Of a DNA stretch of 64,000 nucleotides, positions 30,307 through 40,679 are shown in pieces; positions within the stretch are counted from its first letter, which is position 1, and each line of letters opens with the position of its first letter. The position numbers and the translations under genes are program-made. The stretch is taken from the NCBI GenBank assembly GCA_947561585.1, contig CANNZV010001173.1, forward strand, positions 111,843 to 175,842, given 5' to 3'. This DNA comes from Caprella mutica (lineage: Eukaryota; Arthropoda; Malacostraca; Amphipoda; Caprellidae). Below the pieces are notes generated by a model, which had not been told where the DNA came from, ran no database searches, and worked only from the letters and a program-made list of their open reading frames with translations.

Positions 30307-30532
30307 CTTGAAGATTAATACTGAAGAATTTTTCATGATCATGGGGGTTTTATTAAACAAAATAGTACAACAATCACAAATTTATTTACATTTTTATACA
30401 TTTATTTTTATCCCAAAGTCATCTTTTGACATCTCGAGATTTCATGAACATGGTAGGTGTTTTATTGAAACTGATAGAACAACTATTACAAAATTTAATA
30501 ACATTGTTTCAAACATTTTATTTTATCCCAAA
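30292..30532. repeat. Diverged tandem duplication at minor-capsid start / PolB end
   Basis: 30292-30417 and 30418-30532 both begin GTCATCTTTTGACATCT and both end TTTTATCCCAAA, with a similar middle (GGTGTTTTATT, CAACAATCAC/CAACTATTAC). The first copy carries the start of the minor capsid gene and the second carries the PolB C-terminus and stop. At the junction a 12-codon minus-strand micro-ORF joins the capsid start codons (MSKDDF) to GIK, as at the PolB end. Confidence 0.75.
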
Positions 30533-33500
30533 TAGTATCCTTCCTGGTTTACTTCTTCCTGCTGTTAAGTCGAGTGTGTGAGTGATAGGAAGGTGAAGTT
30601 GATGAGTAACTTTACGTTTCTTTCTAGGTGGTGTAGGGTTACAATAATCGTTAACAGGAATATCAGGGTGACCGAAAGCGATTGATTTAGTGTTATTTTT
30701 CCAATATCTTTTAGTATCTATTTTGCTTAATGCTCTTTTTGTATTTATTACAGTGAATAGCTTATAATTCTGTTTTCTAATATTCACGCATTCAACATAT
30801 TTAATTTTACTTTGTGTGCTTTTGTGTATATCCAAATATATTTTATGTTTCAATTCTTTTTGTTTACATCTATTAATACCTTTTAAGGCTTGTTTTGTCG
30901 TGTTATCAGATGTTAGAATAGAATAACATTTTGGTTGCAAAAAGACTACCTCTGCAACATGTGAACAAGTTATTTCAGATTTCAACTTCCCTAGTTGTGA
31001 TTTATATTTATTTGAATGTAATTTGTGATTAGTTGGATAATTACTCAAATCTAAATGTTTATTCAACGGATAAACCTTAAAATGGTCAGAGATTAAAAAC
31101 GATTTGGAGCTTATAAAATAGGAATCTGTGTCTGTATACATTAAACTAAGTTTATCTCCAAATGTTTTTTTGAGAACATTATAATAAAAATTGTACAAGT
31201 AGAATTTACTATGTTCTAGAATGTACCAACCTATGTAAATAGGTGTAATCATTTTGATGTCATCTGAAAAAAATTTTATCATTGCACTCTGTTCTGCAAT
31301 AGGAATGACTTCTTTAAGCAAAGGGTTTTGAACATGTCTTTGAAACATTTCTTTTGAGGCGATTAATTTAGTTTCAATTTGATTCTTGCGAGCATTAAAT
31401 AACAATTTTCCGAATACTGAATTATTCATTAACTTCCATATCGCTCTTTCATATGGATTCATTGAGTTTTTTCTAAGATTGATATTTTTGTTAATGAAAT
31501 CACGTAAACATGAATCCTGTTTGAATTCTATAATTCTATGCACTTTAGTAATTTTTATTCCTAAATTTAAATAAAGTTTTAATAATTTAATAGATATGAG
31601 AAAATCCTTTTGTGGAAAATGTGTACCTGTGAGTTTTTTTGTGATATAAGACTCTGCTAAATTGAGATTCTCCAATATATCCTTGGTGAAAGGTGACATG
31701 TGATTAAGATGTGGTTTAAACTGGTTTAACCCTAGTGGTAGTTCATCTGTAGCTCTTTTTACATGATCAGGAATTTCAAAATCTATCAGTAAACTGTAAG
31801 TGTGTTCTCCCTCTAAATTAACTGATGAAATATCAAATTGATCTATTTCACTCTGTGTGAGTTCGCGTAAGCCCCCTGTAGGTAGTTTATCATGCATCAC
31901 TGTTGCATACAAGCTATTAAAATCAAGAAATAAACCCTCTGATAATTCCACATCTGGATCGTAATTCGGTAGTGAGGGATTGTTAAATTTCTTATAACCT
32001 TCATTTACCACAGTGAAACCGCCTCTTATGTTCGTTTCAAATATTGTTAAATCTTCAATGTTATAGAGTAAGTCTAATTTACTCTTAGAGTTATAAAGAG
32101 CTGCGCTAATAGCTAATGAGGGTAGAGTGATGAACTGAGCAGCATCTAACTGATGTTCACTATATACAATATTTCTAAATTTAAGGAATACTTCAGCAAG
32201 AAGAAAAACATCACACTGAAGGTACAAGTTCATGTAATCTTCAATGGATTTGCAGTTTGCCTCCTTGAATAGGGTTTGTGCAAATTTGTAATCATCATCA
32301 GAAATATTCGAGTCTTTAAGTCGACTCTTAAAACTACTATGATCTGGTAAGCTGGTTTCCTGAAGTTTTGATTTACAATCAATATATTCGTAGGGGTAAA
32401 TGCCCTTACGAAGACATGCTTTTATAGTATTCAATGAATACCCCTTTTTTAATAACTGCGAGTTAAATAGATTAAATTTATGGGATGAAGCTTTTAAATC
32501 TTCTGTGAGTCCCTCTAAACTTTTTTGAAGGAAACTAATACTATCTATAAAACGAAGTTTAACTTTATTTTTATATTCCACAGAAATTTGAATGGTATTT
32601 TGTCCTGCTTTACTGATAATGTGTGTTTTGTAAGCTTTATTAGATAACCCCTGGAGAATAAATGACGAATCGTATTTAGCAAAGTTATGTGAGATCACAG
32701 CTAAATCATATCTTTTTTGGGAGATGCGTGTATTGCATGTGACACAGAGTGTGGCTATATAGTTACCTTTCAAGACCTTTTTACCAACCTTAATAACCTC
32801 AGTATCCCACCCGTGGTGTCGATGTTTCTCTTTATATTTTTTAAATTTAATGTCACAAATAGCACATACTTTAGCATCTATGTGTGTTTTCCAGTCATCG
32901 GAAGTCATTTCTATTGAGGTGATCCATGTTTTTTGGTGGTTTTGTTTTAAATTTATGTAATCATTACCGATGCTGTCTATTAGTCTACCTGCATCGCTTG
33001 TGGTTTCAATTCCTGATGCTACAACTGAATCATCAGCTGAATCCACAATGACATATGCATACGAGCACAGAATGTGTTCGTGTAATGTATTAACCTTATC
33101 TGATTGTTTTAATAGTGCTTCACAATCGAAGAAAGCTATGAATTTAGCTTTTTCGGTGGCTGCAAATGAAGTAAACTTGAATTTCTTATCTTTTTCAGGT
33201 AGTATTACGTTTTGTATGTAAGCAAAGTTTCTGCATGTATGTTCATGCTTGATAAGATCACCTTTTACTAGGTTTAAACAGAAAGTGCAATATTTATTTG
33301 AAGGTAACGATTTATTTTTTTTTCGTGAAAGATGAATAAATTTTTGAATGTTTGTTATCAAAATTATGTGTTCATTTTCCTTTATTGTACAAAGATAGAT
33401 GGTTGGTAATCCTATATCATTTGCACTTTTACGTATAACATTAATAGTTAAAATTTCATTTTGTTCCTTTAGTTGATATATCATTATATTATGATTGGTG

Positions 33501-35101
33501 GCTTTTTCAATTTTATCAAAGTGTTCAAGTGTGACTGGATCACCGTTTTTAACTGGAAATGTAAAATATTTCCCTATATGTTTTTCATAGTGTTTCTTAT
33601 TTGATCTACTCTTTTTTGTTGATGGCATTGTCCCATCTTGCAACATAAAGAATGCTATGAGGGACAACTGCACACAATCAATATCAGTTTCAATGTTTAA
33701 TAGTGATCGAGAACCTGGTAATTTTTCAGGTGTTGGTGAATGTTTACCATAACGTTTAGTGACTCTATCTGTTGAAAATATTGTAATTGTTGCAGAGTGT
33801 ATATTTTTTAGTGTCCATCCACTTCCAACTGTTTTAGAATTTGCAATATTGTTAGTTAATTTAATTGCCCAATGTTCAACCATGTCTATGTGTATCTCAC
33901 ATTTAGGAGTAATTGTGTGATGTTCAGTCAGTTGTGTACCCCCAGTTTCAAGCAATCGTTCCAGATTCGATGTAAAGTTGATCTGAATTCTATTATGAAA
34001 ATTTACTTGATAACCTATATGATCTAATATTGAAAAAATATCCCTAGTTAAATATGTTGTTAAATTTTCTACTAAAAGAAATGGAGGAGTAAATTCAATG
34101 GTAGATCTTATAACGCGATTCTCAAATGAGGAAACTGTGTTTAGTATTCTGTGTGAAAGGATAGGTGTTGGGGGTGGGGGAGATATAGGGTTAGTAACAG
34201 TTTGCTCCTCCTCATCCTCCTCTTCCTCCTCCTCATCCTCCTCTTCCTCCTCATCCTCCTCCTCATCCTCCTCACCATTACCACCAGCACCTTGTAATGG
34301 ACTCTCCCTTTTCATATTGTGTATCTGCTCATCCTGAGTATCGAATGATTCGGAGTCTGAAGTAGTTTGATCTACGGGAAGTTAGTGGAGTGAATTAAAT
34401 TAATAACTAACGTGATGAAATTAATTATGAGTTGACATATCTATGGATTCATAATTACCTTCATCTGTGGTTGTGGATTCATCCAACTGATTTCTCCCTG
34501 TGACTCTCGCTTCTTCAGGTGATTGTTGATCTGTAACAGATTATTTTTAGAAACAAATATGAAATAATGTATTCAAAATAAATATGTTACTAGTATAACC
34601 ATAGAATCATAATTACCATTGTTTGCAAGTGAATGAACATGATGACCTATCAAGTTTTGCAGATTCATAATATCCAGATCTTGATTTTGATCTCTTCCTG
34701 CCATTATTATTTTTACAAGATTATCTGTAACATCTTCTGTTTCTTCAAGTGGTTGGAGATCTAGAGAAAAGTGTAGATGGAAATCAAATAGTGTTTTACA
34801 AAGTATAATTAACTCTGAAATTATTATTACAGAAATTTCTAAAAGAGAACCATTTCTTGTTGAATATATTATATTATTAATATATATAAATATATAAGGT
34901 AAATAACAACAATTATATACATTTTCTTATACGATCGTAAATGTGGAAAGTATGTAATGTTATTTGTTATCATAGTGCAATGAGAAAACTTTGAAATAAT
35001 TTTGATGATATATATATATATATATATATATGAAAAAATATATAAAATAAAATATAAAATAATATAAATAAATATTATAAATGTATACACTCGCACATAT
35101 C

Positions 35102-35148
<47 letters not shown>

Positions 35149-35432
35149 GAAATGATATTAATTAATTAAAATATCTAAACATACCGTTTTCTTGCTCCAG
35201 CATTTCTTCATCCATGTTGTCGTGTAATGTATAATGTGATTCAGCAGTAGTAGATGGTGTATTATCAGTTCTGAATTTCCGTTTCTTGTTGAATCTAACT
35301 TCTTCTATAGAACTATCTGATGATGTCCACATCTCGTCACTTTGATCTGAAATTCTATTATTGTTAATACAGAAAATCGGTAATTACATGAATTTCACAT
35401 AAATAGCACGCACACATATACACACCTTCCAT
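30518..35432 (-). CDS. Polinton protein-primed DNA polymerase B, five exons
   Basis: Modelled exons on the minus strand: 35426-35432 (7 nt, ATGGAAG), 35185-35346, 34617-34760, 34459-34530 and 30518-34371. All introns are GT-AG and phase 1; the total is 4,239 nt, 1,412 residues. Exons 2-4 encode an acidic/polar extension with an NKKRKFR patch. Exon 5 opens with a Glu/Asp run (about residues 160-185), a zinc-finger-like YCTFC...HEHTC, exonuclease motifs FFDCEAL and SHNFAKYD, and YLQCDVFLLAE. A CAIC...LCVTCN pair suggests an HNH-like insert. Polymerase motifs are DFNSLYA (about 944), KLMNNSVFGK (about 1110) and MYTDTDS (about 1207). It would replicate the linear element from protein-capped ends. 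Every motif is intact. Confidence 0.92.
34761..35184 (-). repeat. PolB intron 2 with microsatellites
   Basis: The 424-bp intron contains an (AT)n run near 35009-35032 and a pure (TC)n run at about 35106-35151, plus AT-rich sequence. The neighbouring PolB introns are only 79-87 bp, so this one has grown by simple-repeat expansion. Confidence 0.75.
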
Positions 35433-35716
35433 GGTGTCCTATACTCTTTCGAAAAGAAACTGAATGGTAGGCCTTTGGCTATGGGTGATATACACTCACA
35501 AGAACATGCTTTATTTTATTACTCTACCCCCCACCCCTTCCCTACCCTTCTCACCTCATCCATCCTAGAACAGTTCTGCGTTACCAAGATACAATGTGCA
35601 TTTGACCTACTTACACTTCTCAAGTATACCCCATCCCCCATTTACCCACCTTTTCTAGGGTATATCACCCTTCTGTGTGATTAGCAAGCTGTTAGTACAA
35701 GAACATCCGCTTCAAC
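35433..35716. other. Divergent promoter region between PolB and the plus-strand gene
   Basis: 284 bp separate the PolB start (minus) from the only plus-strand Polinton gene. The region is rich in C/T runs on the plus strand (CACCCCTTCCC). A plus-strand 69-codon reading here is not convincing. It likely holds both promoters. Confidence 0.5.
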
Positions 35717-36121
35717 ATGATGACTACATCTCAGCTTTATAATATTGGCGACATTGAAATTTCTTATGAAAGTTCATTTGATCGTATTAAATTCAAATAC
35801 TGTGATAGATGGATCCCTTTTAGTGTACACAGCTTCTTGATATTCTTGCAAACATTGAGTTTCAAGTTTCTTGAAACAAATGATGAGATGTCAATTACAA
35901 TAAGACAGCATCCCTCTTCTATTGATCTATTTCGTATCAATGGGAACTACGTTATCATGTTCAACTCTGTATCGACTCCATTAAGAATGGTTTTACCTGC
36001 AACTTCTGCACGGATGTTGACTATTCCTGCTCTATTGGAAAAAGTGAAAGACTTACAAAAAGGAGTAGCTCTCCAAACCCCTTGTGACTACCAGAGGACA
36101 CCCGAAAGAACATATTTTTAA
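35717..36121 (+). CDS. Polinton plus-strand small protein, unknown function
   Basis: 134 residues (MMTTSQLYNIGDIEISY), the only Polinton gene on this strand, between PolB and the right TIR. A second ATG two bases of codon later gives almost the same product. Alternating hydrophobic/polar strands (RIKFKYCDRWIPFSV, YVIMFNSV) and a helical C-terminus suggest a small folded beta protein. A single-strand-DNA-binding or PC4-like fold would suit a gene next to a protein-primed polymerase, but I see no diagnostic motif and do not claim it. Confidence 0.65.
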   Translation: MMTTSQLYNIGDIEISYESSFDRIKFKYCDRWIPFSVHSFLIFLQTLSFKFLETNDEMSITIRQHPSSIDLFRINGNYVIMFNSVSTPLRMVLPATSARMLTIPALLEKVKDLQKGVALQTPCDYQRTPERTYF

Positions 36122-36238
36122 CATAGTACATACGATTATTCAATTAACTAATCCTAATATCATTAATAAATAAATTTATTAGATTTATATCAAGATACAA
36201 TTAGTGAAAGAATATTTTTTTATTTTTTGACAACACCA
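36122..36238. other. Short spacer before right TIR
   Basis: AT-rich, containing AATAAATAAATT near 36166 that could serve as a polyadenylation signal for the plus-strand gene. Confidence 0.4.
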
Positions 36239-37328
36239 TGCTATTAAAATCATGTCACATTTGTTAATGTATTTTAAATGTATATTATTTTTCTTTGAAA
36301 ATAAAAATTAATAACTTGAATGTAAAACAGTTAATGTATAGTTTATTAAATATGAAAATAGTTATTTTAATTTAATATATATTCATCATTATTGTATTCA
36401 GAAATGTATCATTATTATTATTTTAAATATATCTTGAGTATTAAACCCCATCTTTCTCTCATTCCTCATGGATTTACAATTGTAGTTCATAAGATATTAT
36501 TCCTTCTATAAAGAAACATTTTTTATTCAGATATAAATATTAACCTAGTAGACACTATCTCAAATGAAATCTATATGATAAAAAAAAGAGAACCTACTTA
36601 AAAAAACAGCTTCGAGTTATTTCAATGAGCCCCTACTGGAAAAGGCACTTACCTGACCCAAATGATTATCTGTTACAATCAGCAACCTAGTTACACTGTT
36701 TGGGAAGAAGGGGGGCTGTGCCCCCCTCCTAACATACTTTCAACTTATTTCAATAAAAATAATATTTATTTTAAATACCCATTCTAATTTCTTATCTAAT
36801 AAAAAAACTGTTACCCAATTAAATTACGCAACCGCCCGGTGCCCCCCGCGTGTCTTTGTGGAGGAGGGGGCTGTGCCCCCTCCTAACATAATTTCAATAA
36901 AATAATATTTATTTCAAATATCCAACCTAATTTCTTATCTGATAACAAAATTGTAGCCTAATTAAATTACGCACCCGCCTTTGCCCCCCCTCGCGTGCCC
37001 CCCTCGCCCGGGGGGTATGGGCTAGATGTACCATACTACCAAAAATAATATTTATTTCAAATATCCAACCTAATTTCTTATCTGATAACAAAATTGTAAC
37101 CTAATTAAATTACGCACCCGATTTTGCCCCCCTCGCGTGCCCCCCTCGGCCAGGGGCAGGGGCTAGATGTACCATACTACCAAAAATAATATTTATTTCA
37201 AATATCCAACCTAATTTCTTATCTGATAACAAAATTGTAACCTAATTAAATTACGCACCCGATTTTGCCCCCCTCGCGTGCCCCCCTCGGCCAGGGGCAG
37301 GGGCTAGATGTACCATAATACCACTACT
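36239..37328. repeat. Polinton right terminal inverted repeat
   Basis: 1,090 bp, the reverse complement of the left TIR except for lacking two 141-bp units and at least one substitution. The two standard units end at 37322 and 37181, and a diverged unit ends at 37040. The outermost bases are ...CCATAATACCACTACT. Confidence 0.93.
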
Positions 37329-37334
37329 CCCGAG
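37329..37334. repeat. Polinton target-site duplication, right copy
   Basis: CCCGAG; matches 10908-10913. The DIRS RT reading frame continues immediately after it. Confidence 0.95.
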
Positions 37335-38629
37335 AAATCGAATTCTTAGGATTTACAATTAATTCTACTTTAATGACAGTAACTCTACCATTAGAAAAGG
37401 TCGCTGCTGTTGAATCGAAAAGTGCTACTTTATTGAAATCGAGTACGACTACTATTAGAGAGTTGGCGTCATATATAGGGTTAATTGTTTCTACTTTCCC
37501 TGCTGTTAGATATGGTCCTTTGTATTATAGGAACTTGGAAAATTGCAAAATAGCAGCGTTGAAATTGAATTGTGGTAACTTTGATAGGCCTGTAGAAATT
37601 AACTTAGAATCAAAGAATGAAATCAGTTGGTGGCGTGACAATGTTTCTAGCTCATTTAAAAATATTAAAGACAGTCATTACGATGCTATTATTGATGTAG
37701 ATGCCTCGTTAGAAGGATGGGGTTGTGTTTATAATGGTAAAACTACTGGCGGAAGATGGTCATCTATTGAATGCTCTCTGCATATAAATGCATTAGAATC
37801 TAAAGCTATCTTGTTTGCAATCCAAAGTTTCTTCCGTGATGAGAAGGATTTTCATATAAGAATTCGTTCTGATAATGTTACTGCAGTTACTTACTTGAAT
37901 AAAATGGGTGGTACTAAGTCTTCAGCATGTAATACTATTATAAAAGAATTATGGCTATATTGCATAAACAGAAATATTTGGATTTCGGCCGAACATTTAC
38001 CTGGTACTGATAATATTATTGCTGACAAAGAAAGCAGGAAATTTAATGATGACATGGAATGGACATTGAAAGATTTATATTTCAAGTGGATAGAAAATTA
38101 TTTTGGAATAGCTGAGGTAGATTTATTTGCTACTAGACTTAATGCAAAATATGATTGTTATGTTTCATGGAGACCAGATCCTAATGCTTTTTTCATCAAT
38201 GCTTTTTGTAGAAGCTGGTACTCATTTAAATTTTATGCATTTCCTCCCTTCAGCCTTATTCCTGCTTGTTTGACAAAAATAATACAAGATCGAAGCGAGG
38301 GAGTTCTAGTAGTACCACTGTGGACAGGACAAATTTGGTTTCCGAAATTGATGAAAATGCTAATATCTCCTCCTCTGTTATTCCCCAAAGACGCATTGTT
38401 CCTGACACACAAAATCAAGCTGGACCATCCACTAAAGAAGTCATTGCGACTGATGGCATGTCGTGTATCAGGAAATTTTATGAAAGTCGAGGAATTCCGT
38501 CGGACGCTGTCTCAGTCATTATGTCATCCTGGAGAAAGAGTACAGCAATTCAGTATGAAACGTATTTTAAGAAGTGGTATAATTTCTGTTGTCGAAGGAA
38601 AATCAATCCTGTGTGTGCTTCCGAAATAA
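37335..38629 (+). pseudogene. DIRS RT 3' end, RNase H and C-terminal domain (interrupted gene)
   Basis: This is the continuation of the RT cut at 10913. It opens with FLGFTINS, the motif that follows the YxDD box in DIRS-type RTs. RNase H is seen in IIDVDASLEGWGCV, LESKAILFA, RSDNVTAV and LPGTDNIIADKESR. A C-terminal region with EVDLFATRLN, SWRPDPNA and FPPFSLIP is characteristic of DIRS and Ngaro elements. The last 364 nt overlap the recombinase ORF in another frame. Apart from the Polinton insertion the frame is open. Confidence 0.92.
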
Positions 38630-39432
38630 CTGTCATCGAGTTCTTGTACGAGCTGTTTTCTCATGATCACAGTTACAGTAGTTTGAATACTGCTAGATCT
38701 GCTTTGTCAACGATCTTGTGGAATGATAATGGCTTGACTATTGGGAAATATCCTGTAATCAAGCGGTTTTTAAAAGGAGTGTTTGAAATTAGACCTCCCT
38801 TACCCAGGTATAATTCAACCTGGGATGTAAATATTGTTCTGTGTTATTTGAAAAACTTTTTCCCGTTGGAAAATGTCACGCTTGCGCAGTTGACGCACAA
38901 GTTAGTTACGCTCTTTGCGTTAGTTACTGCTCAAAGAGCTCAAACTCTTTCATTATTTAATACCAAATACTTGGTAATTGATCACGAAAAGTGCCTTTTT
39001 TATATTCGAGAAAATCTGAAAAATAGTTGTTCTCGAGTGCCTGTGCCTATTATTCTAGTTAAACGTTTTGATGATCAATCTCTATGTCCAATATTTCATT
39101 TGGAGGAATATTTGAAGCGTACTGAAGAGATAAGAAAGAGTGAAAGATTGTTTGTGAGCTGTAATAAACCTCACAAAGCTGTTTCGGTTGATTCAATTAG
39201 TAGATGGATAAAGAAAACCCTCTATGAATCTGGAATTGATACAGATGTTTTCAAAGGGCACAGTTCAAGATCAGCTGCAGTTTCAGCTGCTAAATTGAAT
39301 GGTACTGATCTTCAGACAATTCTGAAAACTGCAGGGTGGAGTAATTCAAAAATGTTTGCTAAATTCTATAACAAGCCAGTCCAATTTGATTGCTTCACTG
39401 AAAATGATTTGATACGAGGACAGCGGAAATAG
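38266..39432 (+). CDS. DIRS tyrosine recombinase
   Basis: 388 residues from the first ATG; the N-terminal part overlaps the RT-RNase H ORF, so the true start may be later (for example the Met near residue 64, before SCIRKFYESRG). Catalytic residues of the phage-integrase family are visible: Arg in TAQRAQTLS, HxxR in KGHSSRSA, a Trp in TAGWSN replacing the second His, and the Tyr nucleophile in FAKFYNKP. A SAM-like core-binding region precedes them. The enzyme would insert the circular double-stranded DNA copy by site-specific recombination. The ORF is open and looks intact. Confidence 0.93.
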   Translation: MFDKNNTRSKRGSSSSTTVDRTNLVSEIDENANISSSVIPQRRIVPDTQNQAGPSTKEVIATDGMSCIRKFYESRGIPSDAVSVIMSSWRKSTAIQYETYFKKWYNFCCRRKINPVCASEITVIEFLYELFSHDHSYSSLNTARSALSTILWNDNGLTIGKYPVIKRFLKGVFEIRPPLPRYNSTWDVNIVLCYLKNFFPLENVTLAQLTHKLVTLFALVTAQRAQTLSLFNTKYLVIDHEKCLFYIRENLKNSCSRVPVPIILVKRFDDQSLCPIFHLEEYLKRTEEIRKSERLFVSCNKPHKAVSVDSISRWIKKTLYESGIDTDVFKGHSSRSAAVSAAKLNGTDLQTILKTAGWSNSKMFAKFYNKPVQFDCFTENDLIRGQRK

Positions 39433-39435
39433 CTC

Positions 39436-39762
39436 TAAAATCTCAGTTTTCCCCTAACGAACCTAAGCAGACAGAGGATAATTGAAAGATTAAACGAGAC
39501 TTACCTGTAAGGTGAAGTTTGATCTTGAATTATCCGATGTCTGCTGGTTCTTAGGGGGAAACTGCCCTCCCGACTTTGGCATACCCGACCCTATTGTGAA
39601 CAACTGGAAAATTGGAATATTTCGCTGTCCTCTATCTCTAAAAACTGAACACACCACGAATGCACGAACGCTTCTCAGTTTCCCCCTAAGAACCAGCAGA
39701 CATCGGATAATTCAAGATCAAACTTCACCTTACAGGTAAGTCTCGTTTAATCTTTCAATTAT
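39436..39762. repeat. DIRS right terminus: internal complementary region and nested hairpin
   Basis: 39441-39475 is the inverted copy of the left end. It then passes through ATAATT into 39482-39565, which is the exact reverse complement of about 39676-39759. The two arms (about 84 bp each) enclose a 110-bp spacer that holds another inverted piece of the left end (about 39648-39680). Within the arms, AATTATCC and GTCTGCTGGTTCTTAGGG look like a diverged duplicate of the left terminus. Thus RC(left end) is joined to RC(right end) around one AATTAT core, as a circular intermediate would be. Confidence 0.85.
39757..39762. repeat. DIRS recombination core / target word AATTAT (right)
   Basis: AATTAT also flanks the left end (8402-8407) and occurs once at the uninterrupted homologous position 62589-62594. 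Confidence 0.88.
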
Positions 39763-40355
39763 TAGTGTATTCTAGCACATTTTTATTTTTATACGCTAGG
39801 CAAATGCGGTGACGTTAATTAATAGTATTTTCCAGAAGTAGATATTGCTTGTTTATTGAGTGACTGTATTCTCGCAGTAGCTTTCCTGCATCCATGTGCT
39901 TGTCAACGACTTCACTCAATATATAATTCAATTTTGACGTTGCAGATGTGGTCTTTGATTCCGAATCAGACTTTAAATCCTCACTAAAATCAAAATCGTA
40001 GCAATATCTCAAATTTTACTACTTTTAATAGTAGTCTGATAACCTTTCCAGAATGTGGAAGGTTATAGTTTATATGGCATTCATTTATAATCTTGTTATT
40101 CGTTTAACTGGAAAAGTATTGACCAAATTGCATGAAATTTGTAGGTCCAGTTTATTAGATTTTAAGAAGGTTAAGGTTATTTAAAAGCGGCGCCGAAGGT
40201 ATGCACCCTATCGCAATCTGGTCTATACTGTGCTCTACTGTAATTATTGCACTATATAGTATTTAGTGTTAATTGTGCTGTACTGATTTATCGACTGAGT
40301 GTACTTTTAATAGTTTAATTAATTAGTGGGTAACGTAACTTATTCTTTTACTTGC
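39763..40355. repeat. Block L (right part)
   Basis: Continues the match to block R (62595-63970). Compared with R it lacks about 375 bp after about 39853 (present at about 62690-63064) and the 467-bp element at 63349-63815. No gene is seen. Confidence 0.88.
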
Positions 40356-40679
40356 CTACGATTGATATATATTATTTATTGCTAATTATTCACAAACGAC
40401 ATAAGAGAATGCTATTGAATTTAAATATGCTACTCAATATATTCATTTAATATTAAACCGATTATAAAATTCTACATTTATAAATATTATTTCCGTCTGT
40501 ACATGGTACGAATTTGATGCGTCTGTTTATTTCTGATGCAGTATCGTGAGCGGTGGCGCGCGCTGTATTTTGTGACTAAATTCACTAATTTTCTTATCTT
40601 TCACATTAGAATAAACTAGTGAGAAATAGGCAAGGTGCGAAATTTTTTATTTTTCTTTTGTATCAATACATCTATAGAT
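40356..40679. other. No recognisable gene
   Basis: AT-rich single-copy-looking sequence within this window; one GC-rich patch, GGTGGCGCGCGCTG, at 40552. Confidence 0.4.

Larger units (their letters stand above)
10914..37328. mobile_element. Complete Polinton/Maverick DNA transposon (adintovirus-like)
   Basis: The 26,415-bp element includes a 9,956-bp gypsy insertion (with one CGCG copy), so the Polinton itself is about 16.46 kb. It is bounded by terminal inverted repeats starting AGTAGTGGTATTATGG and by CCCGAG duplications. Inside are the diagnostic genes: protein-primed PolB, retroviral-type integrase, packaging ATPase, adenain-like protease, and major and minor capsid proteins. Nearly all lie on the minus strand and several overlap by a few to about 23 nt, as in a compact viral genome. 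Every hallmark ORF is open, suggesting recent activity. Confidence 0.95.
8408..39756 (+). mobile_element. DIRS-type tyrosine-recombinase retrotransposon (split by a Polinton)
   Basis: Three overlapping or adjacent ORFs on the plus strand (gag-like, RT-RNase H, tyrosine recombinase), inverted termini and an internal complementary region near the right end are the hallmark layout of DIRS1-like elements. Net length is about 4.93 kb after removing the 26,421-bp insert (Polinton plus one target copy). The six-base word AATTAT lies at both edges (8402-8407 and 39757-39762) and once at the empty site in block R (62589-62594), as expected for site-specific recombination by a tyrosine recombinase over a short shared core. 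There is no LTR and no DDE integrase belonging to this layer. Confidence 0.92.

Noticed and set aside
34098..34337. Plus-strand ORF with a long Ser run
   Set aside because: Antisense of the Glu/Asp tract of PolB; a shadow of a simple repeat.
35475..35684. 69-codon plus-strand ORF upstream of the lone plus-strand gene
   Set aside because: Lies in the divergent promoter region with C/T-run bias and no motif.
10914..37328. Interpretation as an integrated adenovirus, nudivirus or virophage
   Set aside because: Gene set, 6-bp duplication, rve integrase with chromodomain and long TIRs fit Polinton/Maverick better; adenain-like protease and PolB are shared by these groups.
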